Notes under the pieces: generated by a model
Databases searched by the model: none
What the model saw: only the letters and a program-made list of their open reading frames with translations
What the model was told of the DNA's origin: nothing
Shown here: positions 1-8,569 of the stretch, in pieces
Position numbering within the stretch: position 1 is the stretch's first letter
Layout of the letters: every line of letters starts with the position of its first letter
Source of the DNA: Trichomonas tenax
Lineage: Eukaryota > Parabasalia > Trichomonadida > Trichomonadidae
Reading direction: 5' to 3'
NCBI GenBank assembly: GCA_023091735.1
Contig: JALKBU010000003.1
Coordinates: forward strand, 1-64,000
Length of the DNA: 64,000 bases
Position numbers and translations under genes: made by a program

Positions 1-2
1 GG

Positions 3-2141
3 GCTTCCGCAAGAGGATGGATCTGGGATTTAATAAATACTGGTCTCACTGCTGCATCATTTGCGGCTTTACAATATCAGGTGACACAACTATCAGCATT
101 TATGGCTAAAGCAGAAGGATTGGATACCTTAAGGGCTGTGTTAAATACTATATCGACGGGTAATGATATTTTCAGTAGCTTATCAACATGGATTCAGAGA
201 ATTGATGATTTCACACATAATATGACTGGAATCGTTAACGGTTTAGAGGAAAGTATAGGAGTAACCAATAATGCACTGAATCAATTCACGACTTTCGTAA
301 ATGAAACAAACAGAGCAACACAGAACTCAATATCAAGTGTTGAATCACTGACTGGTCAGGTAATGGACAATCATTTAAGTCTATTTCAACGAGTTCAGTG
401 GTTCTTACAGAATTTATCACATGTTGGTACTAATGTCATACCTCGTAGTGTAAGATTAAGAGCTGTTGATGAAAATGAAACACATGAAGAGGAAATACAT
501 GAACTCACAATTGCTGAAAAATTTAATAAATTATATCCTCGTTACGGTGTGTTATTAAATTATATAAATCAAGTTATAAAAGATAACAACATAACGTTTG
601 AAGGAACAGAAAGAAATAATGATTTAACTATTACATTCACAGTTACTGAGTTGTTACGACAGATATGTTTAATCAACGATAACATTACGTCTTTCACGAA
701 ATACTCTGATGATCACGACACTGAATTTTTAGAAGAACCACAAGAACAAACAAATATAAAAGTGGGTAAAATATACACTCAGGAAATAAATATTAATGAT
801 AAAGACTTAATGTCAGAATTAAATAATAAGGCAAATGTCAACCATGAACATCAAAATATTGAACGCTTAACGGTTCATGAAATTAAGGGATTTATGAAAG
901 AAGGAAGAGAAGGTAAAACAATTAAAAATGAAGACGGATCAGAAACTATTATACCACCAGAACCTCCTACATATGTCATTCCTGAATTCACGGATGGATT
1001 ACAGACAAATGGTATATTAATTAAAAACAATAATGAGATAATTGATGTTCAACAGTCATTAAACAATAAAGCGGATAAAGTAATTACCGATACATTGACG
1101 TCAAATTTAGCGGATGTCATGAATGCACTGAATGATAAAGCAGATAAAGAACAATTAGATTATAACATTCATGAACTATCGTCAAGAATTGAACAAGGAA
1201 TCATTGATATTAAGAATAAATTAAATGATAAAGCATCGACGTTAGATTTGACAGAAGCAGTAAATAAAATTGAAACAAAGGCAGATAAAACAGAAGTTAA
1301 AAATGATGTGCAAACAATTAATAACACATTACGAACTAAAGCAGATAAAATAGAAGTTCAAAAAGTTAATGATGATTTGACTTATAACATTCATGAATTA
1401 TCGTCAAGAATTGAACAAGGAATCATTGACGTTAAGAATAAATTAAACAATAAAGCAGATAAAGAACATACACACGAAATAACAGATATTAATGGGTTAA
1501 ACGAAAAATTAAATGAAATCAACACAGCAATAAACGCAAATGAAATTAAAGTTGATGATGTAATAATTAAGCAGGTATTGGGAACAGATGCGCCTTCAAC
1601 TAATCCTGAAACTAGTGTTTGGAATTTATTAAAAACATTCAATAGGGAAATAATGAATTTAAAGAAGGATGTATTAAATTCTAAATATGATTTATTAATG
1701 AAAATTTATCCTGTTGGTTCAATTTACACATCAATGAACAACGTAAATCCTGCTCAAATATTTGGTTTTGGTGAATGGGAGCCAATAGTTGATCGTTTCT
1801 TATATTGCGCTAATTCATCAAGAGAAACGGGAGGAAGTAAAAAAATTTCAGTAAATAACTTACCTGCACACAATCACTACTTTTCAGGTACAACATCATT
1901 GGCAGGAGTTCATACTCATTTAATAAGTAATAGAGGTTATTACGGTTGTGGTAACGGAGGAAAAGAAACAATTTCACGATATGATATTTCATCAGATCCC
2001 AGAGAATACAACACGGGTTTAATCATTGATCATGCAGGAAGTCACATTCATTCAGTTTACGGAAACACTGCCGACACTGGTTCAGGTACTGATTACATGC
2101 TTCCATACATTACTGTTTACACGTGGTATATGGTTTATTAA
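3..2141 (+). CDS. Phage tail-fibre-like protein with tail-collar C-terminus (5' partial)
   Basis: The frame is open from the left window edge, so the true start lies outside. The first in-window start-like codon is a GTG at 81, and reading is uninterrupted before it. The product is at least 710 residues. The middle is a chain of short coiled segments separated by ADK-type turns (KADK, NKADKEH), the pattern of trimeric phage tail fibres. The last 150 residues carry a YPVGSIYTS start, a GFGEWE core, GGSKK, several His-x-His pairs (HNH, HTH, HIH) and an LPYITVYTW end, all typical of the phage tail-collar/receptor-tip domain. In phage fibre tips such His pairs bind metal ions (known for T4 gp37). 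A decayed paralogue lies at 3931-5066, and polymerase B debris lies between them, so this is probably cargo of a Maverick/Polinton element. Function in the protist is unknown. Confidence 0.72.
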   Translation, partial: ASARGWIWDLINTGLTAASFAALQYQVTQLSAFMAKAEGLDTLRAVLNTISTGNDIFSSLSTWIQRIDDFTHNMTGIVNGLEESIGVTNNALNQFTTFVNETNRATQNSISSVESLTGQVMDNHLSLFQRVQWFLQNLSHVGTNVIPRSVRLRAVDENETHEEEIHELTIAEKFNKLYPRYGVLLNYINQVIKDNNITFEGTERNNDLTITFTVTELLRQICLINDNITSFTKYSDDHDTEFLEEPQEQTNIKVGKIYTQEININDKDLMSELNNKANVNHEHQNIERLTVHEIKGFMKEGREGKTIKNEDGSETIIPPEPPTYVIPEFTDGLQTNGILIKNNNEIIDVQQSLNNKADKVITDTLTSNLADVMNALNDKADKEQLDYNIHELSSRIEQGIIDIKNKLNDKASTLDLTEAVNKIETKADKTEVKNDVQTINNTLRTKADKIEVQKVNDDLTYNIHELSSRIEQGIIDVKNKLNNKADKEHTHEITDINGLNEKLNEINTAINANEIKVDDVIIKQVLGTDAPSTNPETSVWNLLKTFNREIMNLKKDVLNSKYDLLMKIYPVGSIYTSMNNVNPAQIFGFGEWEPIVDRFLYCANSSRETGGSKKISVNNLPAHNHYFSGTTSLAGVHTHLISNRGYYGCGNGGKETISRYDISSDPREYNTGLIIDHAGSHIHSVYGNTADTGSGTDYMLPYITVYTWYMVY
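1161..1467 (+). repeat. Internal direct repeat in the tail-fibre-like gene
   Basis: A stretch of about 75 bases starting at 1161 recurs at 1383 with few changes. The offset is 222 bases, exactly 74 codons, so the repeat is in phase and duplicates one coiled-coil segment beginning NIHELSSRIEQG. It suggests growth of the fibre shaft by in-frame duplication. Confidence 0.8.
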
Positions 2142-2222
2142 ATCCGAATAAATTTCTCTCATAACCACTAAAATTAATTTTCAAAATTTCTTACTTCATA
2201 AATTCCTTGCCACTCTGCGGCT

Positions 2223-2239
2223 AAACCCCGTAGGGGTTT
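2223..2239 (+). terminator. G+C-rich hairpin followed by a pyrimidine run
   Basis: A perfect 7-bp stem (AAACCCC/GGGGTTT) with a 3-base loop sits 82 bases after the stop of the tail-fibre-like gene and is followed by a T-rich tract. It has the form of a bacterial intrinsic terminator, in line with a phage-like origin for the gene. Whether it acts in a eukaryotic host is unknown. Confidence 0.3.
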
Positions 2240-2808
2240 TCGCTTTCTTTTCTTAGTTAGTTAGTTAGTCATAAATTATTTTTAAAACTGAATACATTTT
2301 CTCTCATAACCACTAAAATTAATTTTCAAAAACTGAATAAATTTTCTCTCATAACCACTAAAATTATTTTTCAAAATTTCCTTATCCTCATTTCCTTTCG
2401 CTTTCTTTTCTTAGTTAGTTAGTTAGTCATAAATTATTTTTAAAACTGAATAAATTTTATAAAGTCATAAGTTCCAAAATCAATTTTAACGTTAATTTTG
2501 TAAGAAATTCAAAAATTTATTTTCTATATGGGGTGGGCACCTAACTTGTAAAACTAATTATGTCGTAAATATTAGTATTAATAAATTATTGATTTTTGTA
2601 ATTTGTGATTTCAATAATTACATAAAAAGATGTTCGCAGAACTCGTGGCGAAGTCGTGAATTATTTTTAAAAAACTGAATACATTTTATAAAGTCAGGAA
2701 TTCCAAAATCAATTTTAACGTTAATTTTGTTAGAAATTCAAAAATTTATTTTCTATATGGGGGAACCCTAACTTGTAAAATTAATTTTGTCGTAAATATA
2801 TTTAAAAA

Positions 2809-2854
2809 GATGTTCACGGAAGACACGGCGAAGTCGTGGATTCTGCGAACATCT
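2809..2854. repeat. Imperfect inverted repeat with nested stem
   Basis: The arms at 2809-2822 and 2841-2854 are complementary at 12 of 14 positions (AGATGTTC pairs with GAACATCT). Inside is a second short stem CACG/CGTG. A partial copy of the left part lies at about 2629-2660. It ends just before the polymerase fragment. Confidence 0.55.
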
Positions 2855-2871
2855 AATTACTAACTCCATTT

Positions 2872-3865
2872 GTTCAGTAAGTAATAAATTATTTGAAAAC
2901 AGAGTTTATTATCCGAATGGTAATTTATTTGATCTAGCGAACAAACCACGTGAATTTATCAGTAGATGCATTCATGGCTGAAGGTGCATGTTATGTAATA
3001 ATCAAAAACAAATTAACATGAGTCAAAATTTAATTTCTGATTTCGATGCTGCTTCACTCTATCCTTCAGCTATTGCTAGACTTTACACGTTAGAAGGAAT
3101 GCCGAAAGTAATGAAAAAAAGAAATGCTAAGTGCTGAATATTTAATAAATCATTTATTCGATGATGATCAAATTGAACCATTAGGTGATAAATTCATTTC
3201 TGGATTCTTTGCAGAAATTGAAATAACAGAAATAGGTATACCCCGAGAATTACCATTAATCGTTGTTGACCCTGAACTAAACCCCAAGCTCAATGTACCA
3301 CGGAGTTCTAACACATGTTGTCGAATGATGGTTGACCAAATATCATTATTGGATTTAATTAAGTACCAAGGTATTAAGTGCAATATAATTAAAGGATATT
3401 ATTACGACGAAAAGAGAGATTACCGAATAAGAGATGAAATCAAGAAACTTTTTGAATTAAGATTAAGGTATAAGAAAGAAGAAAACCCATTACAAGAAAT
3501 CATAAAATTAATTTTGAACAGTATTTACGGAAAAACAATTTTAGCACCAATCGAAACAAAAATAAACTTCATTAATGATATTGATGCGATGAGATACATA
3601 AATAAGAATTATAATGAAATCATTAAGTTCGAAGAATTAGAGGGATCCGATAAGATTATATTTAAGACTCAGAAAAGCATTTGCAGACATTTTAATTTCT
3701 GCCACTTAGGAGTAAATATATTATCAATGAGTAAAAGAATCATGAATGAAGTAATATGCACTGCCGAAGACTTAGGAATTAAGGTAATGTATGAGGATAC
3801 CGATTCGGTGCATGTATTTGATAAAGAAATACCAAGACTTGCGGAACATCTCATTACTAACTTCG
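2872..3865 (+). pseudogene. Maverick/Polinton-type DNA polymerase B, palm fragment (broken)
   Basis: This is a remnant of a protein-primed B-family DNA polymerase. In order it holds a stretch with YYPNGNLFD, polymerase motif A (SDFDAASLYPS), motif B (LILNSIYGK) and motif C (YEDTDSV). It is broken by an in-frame TGA at 2979-2981 and by a frameshift at a run of seven A at 3114-3120; the frame then stays open past motif C. The exonuclease half is missing, and polymerase similarity fades at about 3865, where antisense tail-fibre sequence soon begins. Polymerases of this type replicate Maverick/Polinton elements, which are abundant in trichomonads. It is almost certainly inactive. Confidence 0.8.
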
Positions 3866-3930
3866 GAATCTTCTTCTTTAGATTGTTTCTTATTTATTCT
3901 TGGATTCTTTTGTCTACCAGCAGAATAGTT

Positions 3931-5066
3931 TTAATTAATTCTATACCAAGCATACACTGTAATATATGGTGGCATATAATCTGTATTTTTAAATTCTGGA
4001 TTATCATATGTGTGTATAAATGTGTTTTTATCATCAAATATTAATTCTGGTGTCCAATAATCACCATGTGTAATAGTACCTGCTTTAAATCTACCAGAAT
4101 CAGAATCTTGCCACATACAGTTGTGATTATGTTGTGATAAGTTACTAACAGATATCTTTTTAGAACCACCTATTTGATTACTACTATTTGCTCAATATAA
4201 GAATCTATCTGTAATTTGTGTCCAAACACCAAATCCAAATAAATCATATGGATTAGTATTGTTCATAGATGTATAGATAGAACCTATTGGATATATAAAC
4301 TCTAATATATCGTTATTTCTAATTCGCAAATGATTTTAATATTTATATCATCTACCTGTAACGATTCAAATTTATTATGTGTATGATTAACATCAGATTT
4401 ATTATTTAATTCTTCAATTATATTTAATTTATTATTCGAATTTGGATCCATATATATTATATCATTATTCGTAATCAGACCTCCTGTAAATGTCGGTGAT
4501 TTAATTAAAGCTACTCCACCTTCTTCATAATTCCAAGGAGTAATTTTATTAATTGACACAGTATCTAATTCTGTATGTGTATGGTTCTTATCAGCTTTAT
4601 TATCTAAAACCTGTCCAACATCTATATTACCGTCTTTACCTTTTATAATAATCGAAGTACTCTCTAAACCATTAGTGAAAGATGGGATTACTAACTGTGG
4701 TGGTTCTGGTAGTACTGTTTTCTCTGTTCTGTCATCATTCTTAATAACATAATCATCTCTACCATTTTTAACAAATCCTTTAATCTCATGTACATATATG
4801 ATTTTGTTATTACTTTTATCAAGTTTCGCACTAATATCGGTAACATTAGTTTTAATAGTTTTAACATCTGTATCTTCGGCTTTATGTTTGAATAGTGTAT
4901 TCGTAATGTTTTGGAGATGTGCTATTAACATTAGAGATATAGTATTATAATAAAGATTACTATTTCGATCAACACTAAACTTCTTACTTTCTATTCTATG
5001 TCAAACTTCATCTAATATAGCTGTGGGTTCTGCTGAAGTTTGTAAAGCAATTTTTGATATATTTTA
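3931..5066 (-). pseudogene. Second phage tail-fibre-like gene (broken)
   Basis: This antisense copy is a paralogue of the gene at the left edge. It shares the VHEIKGF block, the PEPP...VIPSFTNGL block, DNKADKNHTH-type linkers, a YPIGSIYTSMNN collar start, GGSKK, and an ending in MPPYITVYAWYRIN. It is interrupted by an in-frame TGA at 5001-5003 near the 5' end, a frameshift at about 4280-4295, and a TGA at about 4192-4194 that replaces the cysteine of the conserved LYCANSS motif. Divergence from the first copy is large, so this is an older or different family member rather than a recent duplicate. It faces the polymerase fragment tail to tail. Confidence 0.75.
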
Positions 5067-5082
5067 TAAATAATATTCTATT

Positions 5083-6558
5083 TTATTTTTGGTTGAGAAA
5101 TACATTATATTGTGTCATATTTGATTTGGAAATTCTTCCGGTATCGATAGCATCGCCGTGTTTGGTGATGAATTCAGTGAGCATGTGCTCGACATGTTGT
5201 CTGACTTTTTGAGTCATGATGAAAGAGTTTTCGAACTTCATTTGATTAGTATAGCGCTTAACAACACCATTAAATGATGGGAGATTGAAGATCATCCTGT
5301 TGAAATCACGAATTGATCTAAATACAGTCAACAACTGATCAACGAAAACTTCAGTTTGCGCTTGAAGCACACCATATTTATCTTCCTTTGGAGCGACTTT
5401 AATGAGTGCATCCAAAGCCCTGACTGCCTCAATAATAAAGAAGGAATTATTGATCGCCTTTAACTCATTGAGGCGATATCTTGGCATTTGCTTGTATTTG
5501 TTATATTTGGCCTTGACTTGTTTGTAAAGGTTATACAAATGCAAGAATTTGAGGATTTCGTTGAATAACGTACGGCTATTCAAATCTTTGAAATATTTAG
5601 TTCTTGCATCTGCTAGCTGCTTCTTATCATCTTCATCTTTCATGAACTTTTCGATATTATCGATTAATTTGCGTTTTTCTATGACAGAAAGAGTTCCGTT
5701 GTTAAGTTGAGAAACGTTTTCTTTTGTAGCATCAATTGGATCATAAAAATCGAAAAATCTGTTTGCATATTCACTTAAATCAGCTTTGATTGTAGAAATC
5801 AATGTCTGGAATAAATTATCTTTTGTATCGAACAAAAATTCTCTGCGCTGACTGCAATCATCGACAGCAGCAAGTAAGAAATCTGTATATGCCCAATACT
5901 TAACGAGACCTTGTGATTTGAGACCCTCAATTAAGCGCTTTGAGCTTGTTGAAGTAAAACTAACTGGTTCACTGGCAATGATTTCGACAATGCGAAGTAT
6001 TATGTCGGAAATGAGGTATAAAGCGACAACGATAATGGTTCTGCTCACTGAAAGCAAAGCAACACCAATAATTGAAAGAATAATTACTGGAACAAGTGGA
6101 AAAACGTAAGTTTTTTTCAAAATTTGTAGTCTATCTTCTCTATTTATTGGGATTGTAACGAATTCCTGAATGTAAACAGAAAATGTGATTGTATTTACTA
6201 AGAAATATGAAGTTATAAAACCGAAGACAATTGCAGCACGAATTTTGCATAGTGTCATTAATACAATAGAATTCCAAAACCAATGTACAAAGAACCAAGC
6301 GCATCGTTGAAGGAACTCTTTAAATGTTAAAATCGAGTGAATTTTGGGAACAATTGTCATGCATTTGAAGTACAGAATGTTCTCCAGTGGGATAAATAAC
6401 ATCGCAAGAATCGGCAAATAATTATTTGCGTCATTGAAGAAAATAAAATTGGTAATTCTGAAAAATATCAAGAAAACAATGAATAATATCAAACTCCAAC
6501 TGAAAGAAGCGGCATACTTCCACTTCCATACGGACGATATGAAGTGAGAAGAGTCCAT
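5083..6558 (-). CDS. NDC1: NDC1-like transmembrane nucleoporin
   Basis: This is a 491-residue protein with six hydrophobic segments in the N-terminal 195 residues (about 20-36, 47-65, 86-104, 107-130, 152-171, 174-194), then a soluble helical C-terminal half. Right after the membrane part comes a block with LIEGL at 209-213 followed by a YWAYTDFLLA...QRREFLFD motif at 221-244. This matches the conserved post-membrane block of the NDC1 family (a short helix, an AF-x-DL-type helix and an RR-x-x-LF step). NDC1 anchors the nuclear pore complex in the nuclear envelope. Topology and this block are the evidence; overall identity is clearly low. The ATG at 6556-6558 is the natural start. An unrelated six-TM protein cannot be excluded. 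Confidence 0.6.
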   Translation of the reverse strand: MDSSHFISSVWKWKYAASFSWSLILFIVFLIFFRITNFIFFNDANNYLPILAMLFIPLENILYFKCMTIVPKIHSILTFKEFLQRCAWFFVHWFWNSIVLMTLCKIRAAIVFGFITSYFLVNTITFSVYIQEFVTIPINREDRLQILKKTYVFPLVPVIILSIIGVALLSVSRTIIVVALYLISDIILRIVEIIASEPVSFTSTSSKRLIEGLKSQGLVKYWAYTDFLLAAVDDCSQRREFLFDTKDNLFQTLISTIKADLSEYANRFFDFYDPIDATKENVSQLNNGTLSVIEKRKLIDNIEKFMKDEDDKKQLADARTKYFKDLNSRTLFNEILKFLHLYNLYKQVKAKYNKYKQMPRYRLNELKAINNSFFIIEAVRALDALIKVAPKEDKYGVLQAQTEVFVDQLLTVFRSIRDFNRMIFNLPSFNGVVKRYTNQMKFENSFIMTQKVRQHVEHMLTEFITKHGDAIDTGRISKSNMTQYNVFLNQK

Positions 6559-7068
6559 CTCGTTGAAGTTTTAAAAAACGGTTTGACACTGAGACACCAA
6601 ATCAAAATTTAGCTTTTTAATCTCGGATGCATTCATTTTATTGTATGTCAATCAATTTTTGTCGCTTAACTTCCTCCAAAAATCAATTTTTTTAGAATAG
6701 CAAAAATATTAATTTCGAATCATTACAAATTTTTTCAATTATAGTAAAGGCAATCATTTTGTATTAATAACTAAAGCTTATATGGGAAATATTAGATTTG
6801 ATATTTGATTTAAAAAAGATATTTAACAAACATGTATATCTCGTGAAGGCTATCATGTTATGAAATGAAAATCATGTCTAACCTTTGATGAGATAATTTA
6901 ATAGAATTTATTTTGCGAAAGCAGATGTCTTATAACGCCAATATGATGAAGTTGTTTTGAGTTATGACAGCTACCCATTGAGATACAAAATTATAAATTT
7001 CAAATAAGAATTTTTGCATTGTAATTAAGAAGTGTAATACTAAAGGAGATAGATTGCAAATTGAATTG
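6559..7068. other. Intergenic, no gene seen
   Basis: AT-rich spacer between the NDC1-like gene and the coiled-coil gene, both on the minus strand. Just upstream of the NDC1-like ATG, read in its direction, is CAGTGTCAAAC, a weak variant of the local promoter motif. No other structure was seen. Confidence 0.5.
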
Positions 7069-7800
7069 TTATTGAACTTCATTAATGACAATATTATATT
7101 TTCGATTTGCTTTTGTAATGAACCTTTCAAGTTTCTGGAATTCCCTTTCAAGAAAATCATCGCCTTGTTGAACTTCATGCTCTTTCATTAATTGAGAAAT
7201 TTTTATTCTCTCATCATAAACTAATTTAGTCAAGTTGTTACAAGCGATAAGAATAGAAACAATGCGGCGATTTGCTTGTAGTCTTTTCTCCTCTGAAACT
7301 TGTAATAACTGAATTAACTCGCTAATAGACTTTGTGATGTATTTCTCGCGACTATCATGCTGATTTTCTGTTGTCTTTACGTACTTTTGCTTGAATACTT
7401 TAATCAATTCATATATTTCCGTTATAAATAAATCGTTATTTTTCAATCTTGAAATTTCAGTTTCTAACTTCTCGATCCTTGCATCTCTTGACTCAATTAT
7501 TTGCTTCAATCTCGTAATTTCGTCATCACTTTCTTTTTTAACAGTTATATCAGATGAAACTGACGAAGAAAATGAGGTTAAATGCATTTCAGTTAGTCTC
7601 TGAAGAAGCTCTTCATACTGCAATTTCAAAGCTTGAAATGATTTAGAAGAAGCTTCAAGAGCTGCAGATTTTTGATTCAATTCTTGTTGTAATAAATCGT
7701 TTATCTTGATATAATTCTCGTTTTCGGCCTTTATAACCTTCATCTTCTCTTTTAATCGCATATATTTGTACGAATTCTCGTTATTTCGATAAGTTTCCAT
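7069..7800 (-). CDS. Coiled-coil protein, unrecognised
   Basis: A 243-residue hydrophilic protein that is almost entirely predicted coiled coil, rich in Glu, Lys, Gln and Leu heptads (about 10-70 and 85-200). There is no signal peptide or membrane segment. I recognise no family. The ATG lies 31 bases from the ATG of the divergent MED27-like gene, with AAAAGTGACATAAT directly upstream in its own direction, which supports the start and shows that the gene is real. Structural or cytoskeletal roles are possible but unproven. Confidence 0.7.
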   Translation of the reverse strand: METYRNNENSYKYMRLKEKMKVIKAENENYIKINDLLQQELNQKSAALEASSKSFQALKLQYEELLQRLTEMHLTSFSSSVSSDITVKKESDDEITRLKQIIESRDARIEKLETEISRLKNNDLFITEIYELIKVFKQKYVKTTENQHDSREKYITKSISELIQLLQVSEEKRLQANRRIVSILIACNNLTKLVYDERIKISQLMKEHEVQQGDDFLEREFQKLERFITKANRKYNIVINEVQ

Positions 7801-7831
7801 ATTATGTCACTTTTAATAACACTTTTGCAAA
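7801..7831. promoter_or_regulatory. 31-bp shared divergent promoter region
   Basis: The only sequence between two divergent ATGs. It holds TCACTTTT at 7807-7814, which reads as an initiator-like motif for the plus gene and as AAAAGTGA for the minus gene, and a second CACTTTT at 7820-7826. Both transcripts must start within this space or inside the opposite gene. Confidence 0.6.
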
Positions 7832-8461
7832 ATGGATTTAAGTTCTTCTGTTCAATCCTTCGAACAATCAGTAAAATACCAAAATAGAAATGATCTCAAA
7901 GATATCGCTTTGTTGATTAATGCTTCTGCGCACGAAATTATGGTCGAACATCCACATTTTACTTATGACATTGATCAATTAATTGAAGAATTTTCTCAAT
8001 ATTGCCCTATAAAGCCGGTATTTAGGAACCATATACTTCCAACAATAGCTATTCAGATTGGTGACGCTTTCATCTTGAAAATTGTATTTTCGGCTGAAAA
8101 CGATGTAATTTATATCCTTGCACATTCTGACACAGAAATGGAACGATCAGAGCTACTCCAGAGTGAAGCGCAATTTGCAAAAGCTCTTTCTGTATATTTA
8201 GGTAAAGTTTTTGATTACTTCCAAGAACTTTATGATGCAAAAGGCATAGTTTTCTTCATCAAGTGGATCCAATCATACACAGACATTCATACAAGAACGT
8301 GCAAAGCTTGTGGTGAATTAATGAAAATTGATTCATTTGGAGCCTTCGTTCCACCAATAATTAGAGATCCAAAGAACGGAGAAGCTTATCATTACTGTTG
8401 CGCTCCAAAATTCGAAGGACTCGAAAATATTGGTTTTGCAAACATTAAGAGGAATGATTAG
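7832..8461 (+). CDS. MED27: Mediator subunit 27-like protein
   Basis: A 209-residue protein. The C-terminal segment has Cys157-x-x-Cys160-Gly, then PPIIRDP, then an EAYHYCC motif with His187 and Cys189/190. This arrangement (CxxCG, a PP...RD step, an AYHxxC end) is characteristic of the zinc-binding C-terminus of Mediator subunit 27. The N-terminal 130 residues are helical and poorly conserved, as in the family. Human MED27 is longer (a little over 300 residues), so this is a compact form. It would act in the nucleus in the tail/head region of Mediator, which links activators to RNA polymerase II. The ATG is fixed by the 31-base divergent spacer. Confidence 0.62.
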   Translation: MDLSSSVQSFEQSVKYQNRNDLKDIALLINASAHEIMVEHPHFTYDIDQLIEEFSQYCPIKPVFRNHILPTIAIQIGDAFILKIVFSAENDVIYILAHSDTEMERSELLQSEAQFAKALSVYLGKVFDYFQELYDAKGIVFFIKWIQSYTDIHTRTCKACGELMKIDSFGAFVPPIIRDPKNGEAYHYCCAPKFEGLENIGFANIKRND

Positions 8462-8569
8462 AACCAAATTATAAATCTATTGTTTTTATTATATACTTTT
8501 GCTTCCATTTACTACATAAAATATTACTTTCAATAAAATTTATATTAAATTAACATTTACAAGATAGTT

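Larger units (their letters stand above)
2142..2871. repeat. Repeat-rich spacer downstream of the tail-fibre-like gene
   Basis: This non-coding stretch is made of direct repeats. A unit beginning CTCTCATAACCACTAAAATT occurs at about 2156, 2300 and 2349. A unit with four TTAG steps followed by TCATAAATTATTTTTAAAAC occurs at about 2245 and 2403. A unit of about 115 bases occurs at about 2459 and 2687, each with a run ending CTATATGGGG. The copies differ by small indels. No gene is visible. The nesting suggests repeated local duplication at the end of a mobile element. Confidence 0.75.

Noticed and set aside
2979..5003. Possible TGA reassignment, since three premature stops in the element debris are TGA
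   Set aside because: The replaced residues would be different (Gly, Cys, Trp positions), frameshifts occur in the same genes, and the housekeeping genes here do not use in-frame TGA, so decay is the simpler reading.
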